From assembly GCA_029884515.1 (NCBI GenBank), contig JAOUHR010000179.1, positions 1 to 5,197 of the forward strand: a stretch of DNA of 5,197 nucleotides, written 5' to 3'. Below are positions 1 to 5,197 of the stretch, in pieces. The notes beneath the pieces are model-generated. The model had not been told where the DNA came from, did no database searches, and saw nothing but the letters and a program-made list of their open reading frames with translations. Position numbers and translations under genes: made by a program. This DNA comes from Gemmatimonadota bacterium (GTDB lineage: Bacteria > Gemmatimonadota > Gemmatimonadetes > Gemmatimonadales > Gemmatimonadaceae). Positions within the stretch are counted from its first letter, which is position 1. Each line of letters starts with the position of its first letter.

Positions 1-1220
1 TCCTCGTTCGCGCACTTGGCTGAGGCGAAGGTGGCGAGGCTGTCGCCGCCGTGGGTGTCGCGGAGTCGCGCGAGTTCCTGCGCGGTGAGTTCGAGCGCCT
101 CGTCCCAGGTCGCCTCGCGAAAGGGCTCGAACCAGTCGGCGGGAGTGGCGAGCCGGTCGCGCGGGTCGCCGAGCGCGGCGTCGGCGCCGGCGTCGGCGCG
201 GCGGCGGAAGGGATTCGTGCGGGGCCGCCGGTCCTTCGCGGCGCGCCCTTCCTCCTCCACGCTCTCCCACGGTCCGCTACGGCGGGGCCACCTGGCGGCG
301 GCCGGGTCCTTCGCATCGAAGCGCCACGTGCCCTTGGCATCACGCACCCAGCCGCGGCGGATCAAGGGCGTGGTGAGCCGGTCGCGGTGCAGGATGAAGT
401 CGGTGCCGAAGCGCCCCTTCACGCAGGTGGAGCCCGTGTTCGGCGTCGGCTCCTCGATCCAGGGCGAGAGCACGCGGGCCACCTGGCCGTCGCGCACCTC
501 GAGGTCGAGCTGGCAGCCCACCGCGCAGTAGGGGCAGACCGAGCGCACGAGCGTCGCCGGCTCGTCCATCGTCCCCGCGCGCATCTTGGCGAGCGGCAGG
601 ATGTCGTGGATCGCCCCCGTGGGGCAGACGCGCACGCACTCGCCGCACCAGGTGCATCCGGCGTGCTCCGGGTTGCCGTCCGCGCCCACCACGATCTCGG
701 CGTGCTCGCCACGCCGCGCCATCTCCAGCACGCCCACCACCTGGATGTCTTCGCACGCGCGCACGCAGCGGGTGCAGAGGATGCAGGTGCTCATGTCATG
801 CGTGATGATCGGGTCGGTGGGGCGCTCGTCCCCGCCGCGGAGCGACATCGCGCCGGAGCGCGTGAGCGGCACCCGGTAGCGGTGCACCATCGCCTCGAAC
901 TCGTTCCGTCCGTGGTCCGCAGGGATCTGTTCCACCGGGTAGCGCTCGAGCAGCAGCGAGAGCACGCCGTGCCGGTTCTTGACGGCCGCCGGCGACTCGG
1001 TGTGCACCACCATCCCGTCTGCGGCCGAAGTGGCGCAGGAGGGGAGTAGCTTGGCCGTGCCGTCGACGGAGACGAGGCAGATCCGGCAGTTGCCCACCGT
1101 CGGGAGCTGCGGATACCAGCAGAGCGTGGGCACGTCGATCCCGGCGGCGCGCGCCGCGTCGAGGATCGTCGCGCCGTCCGCCACCGTGCACTCGCGTCCG
1201 TCGATGATCAGCTGCGGCAT
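1..1220 (-). CDS. Formate dehydrogenase alpha subunit-like molybdopterin oxidoreductase, N-terminal 406 residues (partial)
   Basis: This is a cytoplasmic-type molybdenum/tungsten bisMGD oxidoreductase, most like the alpha subunit of NAD-linked formate dehydrogenases. It reads open from an ATG at 1218-1220 through the left edge. Domains seen: a [2Fe-2S] ferredoxin/NuoG-type domain with Cys34, 45, 48 and 62; a linker at about 84-116 where the usual His-Cys3 iron-sulfur motif is absent; two [4Fe-4S] motifs, Cys146/149/152/156 and Cys189/192/195/199; then the catalytic-domain [4Fe-4S] ligands Cys229, 232, 236 and 266, with Lys268 in CVKGR. The stretch RLTTPLIRR (281-289) and later ATWDEAL and SAKCANE are typical of formate dehydrogenase-like enzymes. 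An unusual basic/charged insertion fills about 290-368. The catalytic Cys/Sec and the rest of the domain lie outside the window, so the substrate is unproven. No signal peptide is seen. The Shine-Dalgarno is weak (GAGAG about 9 nt upstream of the ATG). It is transcribed divergently from the tld cluster. Confidence 0.9.
   Translation of the reverse strand, partial: MPQLIIDGRECTVADGATILDAARAAGIDVPTLCWYPQLPTVGNCRICLVSVDGTAKLLPSCATSAADGMVVHTESPAAVKNRHGVLSLLLERYPVEQIPADHGRNEFEAMVHRYRVPLTRSGAMSLRGGDERPTDPIITHDMSTCILCTRCVRACEDIQVVGVLEMARRGEHAEIVVGADGNPEHAGCTWCGECVRVCPTGAIHDILPLAKMRAGTMDEPATLVRSVCPYCAVGCQLDLEVRDGQVARVLSPWIEEPTPNTGSTCVKGRFGTDFILHRDRLTTPLIRRGWVRDAKGTWRFDAKDPAAARWPRRSGPWESVEEEGRAAKDRRPRTNPFRRRADAGADAALGDPRDRLATPADWFEPFREATWDEALELTAQELARLRDTHGGDSLATFASAKCANE
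117..350 (-). other. Charged insertion within the dehydrogenase, between LIRR and the ATWDEAL segment
   Basis: Residues about 291-368 separate two segments that in ordinary formate dehydrogenase alpha subunits lie only some ten residues apart. The insertion is rich in Arg, Lys, Glu, Asp, Ala and Pro, with basic clusters (RRPR, FRRR), and contains an 11-bp direct repeat, GGCGTCGGCGC at 177-187 and 189-199, encoding part of an Ala/Asp-rich stretch. The frame stays open and flanking motifs are in register, so it is not a frameshift. It is probably a surface loop or subunit-contact element. Confidence 0.55.
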
Positions 1221-1254
1221 CGCGTGAAACTCTCGTGAGGGAGTTGGTGTCTCA

Positions 1255-1283
1255 ACAATCGTCGGTGCGGCCGACGTTGGCAA
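1255..1283 (-). promoter_or_regulatory. Candidate sigma70-type promoter for the dehydrogenase gene
   Basis: On the minus strand, TTGCCA (1278-1283) is followed after exactly 17 bases by GATTGT (1255-1260). That is a good -35 match with correct spacing but only a partial -10 match. It sits about 35 bases upstream of the ATG at 1220. The match is by eye in GC-rich DNA and could be chance. Confidence 0.3.
1260..1276. repeat. Short perfect inverted repeat in the divergent promoter region
   Basis: CGTCGG and CCGACG form a perfect 6-bp inverted repeat around a 5-base centre. It fills the spacer between the candidate -35 and -10 of the minus-strand gene, where an operator would be expected. A second small palindrome, GTTGGCAAC (1276-1284), adjoins it and covers the candidate -35. 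Either could bind a regulator, but arms this short also arise by chance in GC-rich sequence. Confidence 0.3.
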
Positions 1284-1314
1284 CTTGTGCGCCCCGCGCG
1301 CGCGGTGCGCCCGG

Positions 1315-1320
1315 TATATT
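1315..1320 (+). promoter_or_regulatory. Candidate -10 element for the tld cluster
   Basis: TATATT, preceded by GG, is a lone AT-rich hexamer in very GC-rich DNA and lies 29 bases before the GTG start at 1350. It resembles a -10 box (TATAAT) at a sensible distance for a short leader. No convincing -35 occurs 16-18 bases upstream, so recognition could rely on an extended -10 or a lineage-specific sigma factor. Confidence 0.4.
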
Positions 1321-1336
1321 CGCCTGAGACCCAGAC

Positions 1337-1343
1337 GAGAGGA
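1337..1343 (+). promoter_or_regulatory. Ribosome binding site that sets the GTG start of the first tldD-like gene
   Basis: GAGAGGA is a good Shine-Dalgarno match, 6 bases before the GTG at 1350. It decides between that start and the upstream in-frame GTG at 1287, which has no such site and would place 21 extra residues in front of the Tat motif. Confidence 0.75.
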
Positions 1344-1349
1344 CCACGA

Positions 1350-2966
1350 GTGACCGCATCACGCCGGGAGTTCCTGCAACGCACCGCCGCCGCGGCCGCC
1401 GCCGTCGGCCTCGCCTCCGCCACCCGCGTCGGGGCCGCGCCGCCGCCGGGACTGCCCTTCCAGGGTGATGACTCGCACAAGACGCTCGCCCTCAAGGCGA
1501 TCGACGCCGCGAAGTCCGCCGGCGCCGACTACGCCGATGCGCGCATCTCCAGCGCACGGTCGCAGAGCATCGGCACGCGCGAGCGCCGCGTCACCAACAT
1601 CGGCGACACCGAGACCTTCGGCTTCGGCGTGCGCGTGCTGGTGGGCGGCGCTTGGGGCTTCGCGGCCTCGAGCAACCTCACCGCCGACGAGGTGGTGCGC
1701 GTCGCCCGTCAGGCCGTCGCGCAGGCCAAGGCCAACCGCGCGGCCATGGTGCGCCCCGTGGAACTCGCGCCGATCGGCCCGCCGGTGCCGAACGGTGTGT
1801 GGCGTTCGCCCATCCGCATCGACCCGTTCACCGTCGCCATCGAGGACAAGGTCGCCTACCTGCTCGAGGCCAACGCCGCCGCGATGGGCGCCGGCGCGCG
1901 CTTCGTGAACTCGAACATGTTCTTCCTCAAGGACGAGAAGACCTTCGCCTCCACGGTCGGGACGGTCACGCAGCAGACGATCTTCCGCGCCCAGCCGGGG
2001 ATGACCATCACCATGGTCTCGCCCGACAACCGCGACTTCCAGACGCGGCAGTCCACCGACATCCAGCCCAAGGGGCTCGGCTTCGAGCACGTCCTCGACT
2101 CCGACCTCAAGGCGCACGCGCCGCGCTGGGCCGAGGAGGCGCGGCAGAAGCTCACCGCGAAGCCTGTCGAGGTCGGCCGCTACGACCTGATCCTGCATCC
2201 CACGCACCTCTGGCTCACCATCCACGAGTCCATCGCGCATCCCACGGAGCTCGATCGCGCGTACGGCTTCGAGGCGAACTACGCCGGCACGAGCTTCCTC
2301 GCGCCGCCGGAGGAGCGGCTGGGCAAGTTCCGCTACGGCCCTGACTTCATGAACATCCTCGCCGACCGCCGCGCACCGGGCTCGCTCTCCGCGTGCGGCT
2401 GGGACGACGAGGGCGTCGCCCCCGAGGACTTCCACATCGTGAAGGACGGCATCTTCGTGGACTACCAGACCACCCGCGAGCAGGCGATGTGGCTCGAGTG
2501 GTGGTACCGGCAGCGCAAGATGCCCACGCGCTCGCACGGGTGCTCGTACGCGCAGACCTGGGCCGACGTCCAGTTCCAGCGCATGCCGAACGTGAACCTC
2601 GTCGCCGGCGAGCAGGACCTCGTCTGGGACGACCTCATCGCGGCGACCGAGGACGGCATCGCCATCGTCGGCGACGGCTCCTTCTCGATCGACCAGCAGC
2701 GCTACAACGCCCAGTTCGGCGGGCAGCTCTTCTATGAGGTGAAGAAGGGGAAGATCACGGGGATGCTGAAGGACGTCGCCTACCAGATGCGCACCCCCGA
2801 GTTCTGGAACGCGATGGACATGATCGGCGGGCAGCGGAGCTATGAGATGGGCGGCGCCTTCGGGGACGCCAAGGGCCAGCCCGCGCAGTCCAACGCCGTC
2901 ACCCACGGCTGCCCGCCCACGCGCCACAAGCAGGTCAACGTGATCAACACCGGGAGGACCGCCTGA
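1350..2966 (+). CDS. TldD-like zinc metalloprotease with Tat signal peptide (first paralogue)
   Basis: Member of the TldD/PmbA family (538 residues from the GTG start). Known TldD proteins are the catalytic half of a TldD/TldE heterodimer that cleaves unstructured peptides. Seen here: an N-terminal Tat signal with SRREFL at 4-9, an Ala-rich hydrophobic stretch to about 24 and a likely cleavage near 29-30; the family N-terminal domain from about 40; the metalloprotease motif HESIAH at 292-297 (HExxxH), followed by ELD and a YEANYAGTSF-like segment; and a C-terminal domain ending in KGQPAQ, HGCPP and VNVINTG. It is longer than E. coli TldD (481 residues), partly because of the signal. Where classical TldD has CGK..GQ, with Cys as third zinc ligand, this protein has Asp506 (GDAKGQ); a Cys remains at 521 in HGCPP. 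By inference the enzyme is exported by Tat and acts in the periplasm or at the membrane. It overlaps the next gene by one base. The physiological substrate is unknown. Confidence 0.93.
   Translation: MTASRREFLQRTAAAAAAVGLASATRVGAAPPPGLPFQGDDSHKTLALKAIDAAKSAGADYADARISSARSQSIGTRERRVTNIGDTETFGFGVRVLVGGAWGFAASSNLTADEVVRVARQAVAQAKANRAAMVRPVELAPIGPPVPNGVWRSPIRIDPFTVAIEDKVAYLLEANAAAMGAGARFVNSNMFFLKDEKTFASTVGTVTQQTIFRAQPGMTITMVSPDNRDFQTRQSTDIQPKGLGFEHVLDSDLKAHAPRWAEEARQKLTAKPVEVGRYDLILHPTHLWLTIHESIAHPTELDRAYGFEANYAGTSFLAPPEERLGKFRYGPDFMNILADRRAPGSLSACGWDDEGVAPEDFHIVKDGIFVDYQTTREQAMWLEWWYRQRKMPTRSHGCSYAQTWADVQFQRMPNVNLVAGEQDLVWDDLIAATEDGIAIVGDGSFSIDQQRYNAQFGGQLFYEVKKGKITGMLKDVAYQMRTPEFWNAMDMIGGQRSYEMGGAFGDAKGQPAQSNAVTHGCPPTRHKQVNVINTGRTA
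2952..2958 (+). promoter_or_regulatory. Ribosome binding site of the tldE-like gene
   Basis: GGGAGGA lies inside the last codons of the upstream tldD-like gene, 7 bases before the ATG at 2966. It supports that start and independent reinitiation at the TGATG junction. Confidence 0.7.
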
Positions 2967-4336
2967 TGGCCCTCCGGTCGCTCTACGCCATCGCGCCGCA
3001 CCTCTCCCGCGCCGACTGCGAGGCCATCGCCAAGCGCGCGCTCGGCTTCTCCAAGGCCGACGAGTGCCGCGTGAGCATCGACAGCGGGATGCGCCAGAAC
3101 ACCCGCTTCGCCGTGAACCAGATCTCCACCGCCGGCGACGACTACGACGCCACCGTGACCATACGCTCGGTGTTCGGGAAGAAGGTCGCGTCCATCCGCA
3201 CCAACCGGCTCGACGACGCATCGCTGCGCGCGGCGGTCGAGAACTCCGAGCGGATCGCCCGGCTCGCGCCCGACGACCCCGAGTTGATGCCGGAGCTGGG
3301 GCCGCAGAAGTACGCCGACGCCATCGTCTGGAGCGACGCGACGGCCTCGCTCGAGCCCGAGGCTCGTGCGGCAGCGGTGCGTGCCATCACCGAGCCCTCG
3401 CGCCGCGCGGGGCTCATCTCCACGGGGTACCTCGAGGCGAACGCCGGCTCGAGTGCGGTGGCGAACAGCAAGGGCCTCTTCGCCTACGGACGCTCGACAT
3501 CCACCGCCTACACCACCACCGTCCGCACCACGGACGGTACCGGCTCCGGCTGGGCGGGCGCCAGCGACAACGACTTCCGCCGCGTCTCGCCCGCGACGCT
3601 CGCCGAGCGCGCGATCGAGAAGGCCCAGCGGTCGGTCAACCCCGTGGCCATCGAGCCCGGGCGCTACACGGTGATCCTCGAGCCCACGGCGGTGGCGAAC
3701 CTGGTGCAGTTCATCGCCCGCTCCATGAACGCCCGCAGCGCCGACGAGGGCCGCTCCTTCTTCTCCAAGGCCGGCGGCGGAAACAAGCTGGGCGAGAAGG
3801 TCGTGGATGAGCGCGTGACCCTCGTCTCCGACCCGCTCGACCCGATGGTCCCCGCCGACACCTTCGGCGGCGACGGGATGCCCAGCCAGAAGGTGACCTG
3901 GATCGAGAACGGCGTGGTCCGCACCCTCTCCTACGACCGCTTCTGGGCCCAGAAGAGCGGCAGGGAACCCGTGTCGGCGGCGAACACGCTGCGCATGAGC
4001 GGCGGCACGAGCACCATCGAGGAGATGATCGCCAGCACCGCACGCGGCATCCTGGTGACGCGCTTCTGGTACATCCGCGGCGTGGATCCGCGTACCATCC
4101 TCTATACCGGGCTCACCCGTGACGGCACCTTCCTGATCGAGAACGGGAAGGTCACGCGCCCCGTGAAGAACCTCCGGTACAACGAGTCGCCCATCTTCAT
4201 GCTCAACAACCTGGAGATGATGGGCCGCCCCGAGCGCGCGAGCGCGAGCGAGTCGGGCGGCCCGGGACAGGCCATCATGTGCCCGGCCATCAAGGTGCGG
4301 GACTTCAACTTCACCAGCACGAGCGATGCGATCTGA
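2966..4336 (+). CDS. TldE/PmbA-like partner subunit, no signal peptide
   Basis: This 456-residue protein belongs to the same TldD/PmbA superfamily and is the TldE-type, non-catalytic partner. It shows the family N-terminal domain (roughly 30-110, including a TRFAVNQIS segment), a middle region, and the GRYTVILEPTAVANLVQF stretch at 232-249. In TldD the corresponding place carries HExxxH; here no such motif exists, as expected for TldE. The C-terminal part has IENGKV and ends in PAIKVRDFNF, typical of this branch. The N terminus (MALRSLYAIAPHLSR) has no twin arginine and no hydrophobic core, unlike both neighbours. It starts at the ATG overlapping the upstream TGA and ends in another TGATG overlap, so stoichiometric production with both TldD paralogues is likely. 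Known family role: heterodimer formation with TldD to build the peptide-binding channel. Pairing with both neighbours is inference. Confidence 0.92.
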   Translation: MALRSLYAIAPHLSRADCEAIAKRALGFSKADECRVSIDSGMRQNTRFAVNQISTAGDDYDATVTIRSVFGKKVASIRTNRLDDASLRAAVENSERIARLAPDDPELMPELGPQKYADAIVWSDATASLEPEARAAAVRAITEPSRRAGLISTGYLEANAGSSAVANSKGLFAYGRSTSTAYTTTVRTTDGTGSGWAGASDNDFRRVSPATLAERAIEKAQRSVNPVAIEPGRYTVILEPTAVANLVQFIARSMNARSADEGRSFFSKAGGGNKLGEKVVDERVTLVSDPLDPMVPADTFGGDGMPSQKVTWIENGVVRTLSYDRFWAQKSGREPVSAANTLRMSGGTSTIEEMIASTARGILVTRFWYIRGVDPRTILYTGLTRDGTFLIENGKVTRPVKNLRYNESPIFMLNNLEMMGRPERASASESGGPGQAIMCPAIKVRDFNFTSTSDAI

Positions 4337-5197
4337 TGACTGACCGCCGGGCGTTCCTCCGGACCACCGGAGCCGCGGCAGCCGCCCTCGCCATCGCGTC
4401 GGTCCCCCGGCGCGCGACGGCGTCCGCCCCCACGTACGACGACCTCGACCGCTTCCAGAGCGGCGCCTCGAAGGAGCTCCTCCTCGACGCGATCAACGCG
4501 GCGAAGATGGCCGGCGCCTCATACGCCGACTGCCGCATCGCACGGTTCCGCCAGAACTTCGTGATCACGCGCGAACAGCAGATCGTCAACGTCGTGGACA
4601 CGGACACCCTGGGCTGCGGCGTGCGCGCGCTGGTGGACGGCTGCTGGGGCTTCGCCGCCACCCGCGACCTGACCCGCGACTCGGTCACGGCGGCCGCCCG
4701 CGAGGCCGTCGCCATCGCCAAGGCCAACCGCATCGCCCGTGACCGCGCCGTCACCCTCGCGCCGACGCAGGCGTACCCCAACGCCACCTGGCGGTCGGCC
4801 TACACGAGCGACCCCTTCGAGGTGCCGCTCGAGCAGAAGGTGGACCTCCTGCTCAAGGCGAACGCCGAGGCGCTCAAGGTGCCCAAGGTGAAGTTCGTGA
4901 ACTCCATCCTCTTCTTCGTCAAGCAGGAGCGGCAGTTCGCGAGCACCGAGGGTTCGGTGATCGACCAGACGTTCATCCGGTCGTGGCCCCTCTTCACGGC
5001 CACGGCGGTCGCGGACGACTTCTCGGACTTCCAGAACCGGCAGGGCGTAGAGGCCGCGCCGATGGGGCGCGGGTTCGAGTACGTGCTCTCCACGGATCTC
5101 ATCGGGAATGCGCGCAAGTGGGCGGAGCAGGCCGCGGAGAAGCTCTCGGCGAAGCCGGTGGACGTCGGGAAGTACGACCTCGTCCTCGCCCCGTCGA
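4336..5197 (+). CDS. Second TldD-like protein with Tat signal peptide (partial, 3' end missing)
   Basis: The first 287 residues of another TldD family protein, open to the right edge. The start ATG overlaps the tldE-like stop (TGATG). No clear Shine-Dalgarno precedes it, so translation probably depends on coupling. The N terminus has a Tat motif, DRRAFLR at 3-9, an Ala-rich hydrophobic stretch 13-23 and a plausible AxA cleavage near 29-31. From about residue 44 it aligns without large gaps to the first TldD of this cluster. Over about 99 residues starting there I counted 56 identities by eye, including GVRxLVxGxWGFAA and AKANR. The sequence ends at KYDLVLAPS, just before the place where the HExxxH zinc motif sits in the first paralogue, so catalytic competence cannot be judged. 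It probably arose by an old tandem duplication and has since diverged. Confidence 0.9.
   Translation, partial: MTDRRAFLRTTGAAAAALAIASVPRRATASAPTYDDLDRFQSGASKELLLDAINAAKMAGASYADCRIARFRQNFVITREQQIVNVVDTDTLGCGVRALVDGCWGFAATRDLTRDSVTAAAREAVAIAKANRIARDRAVTLAPTQAYPNATWRSAYTSDPFEVPLEQKVDLLLKANAEALKVPKVKFVNSILFFVKQERQFASTEGSVIDQTFIRSWPLFTATAVADDFSDFQNRQGVEAAPMGRGFEYVLSTDLIGNARKWAEQAAEKLSAKPVDVGKYDLVLAPS

Noticed and set aside
177..199. Two 11-bp direct repeats spaced 12 bp apart
   Set aside because: They are coding, in frame, and match simple GC-rich codon repetition in an Ala/Asp stretch. There is no sign of a mobile element or regulatory repeat.
51..1049. Plus-strand open frame of 332 codons at the left end
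   Set aside because: It is the shadow of the minus-strand dehydrogenase, whose translation shows all expected iron-sulfur motifs. The plus-strand product is low-complexity His/Arg/Ala sequence.
1287..1349. Upstream GTG start for the first tldD-like gene
   Set aside because: It has no Shine-Dalgarno, would start before the candidate -10 box and would bury the Tat motif behind 21 extra residues. The GTG at 1350 has a well-placed ribosome binding site.
1359..3221. Very long open frame on the minus strand (620 codons)
   Set aside because: It lies antisense to the first tldD-like gene and part of tldE. Its translation is Arg/Gly/Val-rich with no recognisable domain, a common artefact opposite GC-rich genes with strong third-position bias.
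1350..5197. RiPP (microcin-like) biosynthetic cluster suggested by TldD/TldE
   Set aside because: TldD/E can remove microcin leaders, but no precursor peptide, modifying enzyme or transporter is visible in the window, so a RiPP role is not supported.

Overview
This window is GC-rich (about two thirds G+C by eye, with strong G/C preference at third codon positions) and comes from a bacterium that is not an enterobacterium. The GTG start with a good Shine-Dalgarno, the Tat-exported TldD family proteins and the protein style would fit Gemmatimonadota or a similar soil phylum. That taxonomic guess is inference only.

Layout: (1) Positions 1-1220, minus strand, hold the N-terminal 406 residues of a formate dehydrogenase alpha subunit-like molybdopterin oxidoreductase. 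It carries one [2Fe-2S] domain, two [4Fe-4S] motifs and the start of the Mo-bisMGD catalytic domain, and it runs off the left edge. (2) Positions 1221-1349 are a short divergent intergenic region and the only non-coding DNA here. It holds weak promoter-like elements and two small inverted repeats. (3) Positions 1350-5197, plus strand, hold a three-gene cluster: a TldD-like metalloprotease with a Tat signal, a TldE/PmbA-like partner without a signal, and a second Tat-signal TldD paralogue cut by the right edge. Both junctions are TGATG stop/start overlaps, so the three genes are almost certainly co-transcribed and translationally coupled.

How the genes may work together: in the known TldD/TldE system, TldD carries the HExxxH zinc site and TldE is a catalytically inactive partner, and the heterodimer degrades unstructured peptides or trims peptide leaders in the cytoplasm. 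Here both TldD paralogues begin with twin-arginine signals, while the TldE between them has none. This suggests an exported version in which TldE may be carried across the membrane by a folded TldD partner and could pair alternately with two TldDs. The first TldD also has Asp where classical TldD has its C-terminal zinc-ligand Cys. No RiPP precursor or other candidate substrate gene is visible. The divergent dehydrogenase has no evident functional link to the tld cluster.
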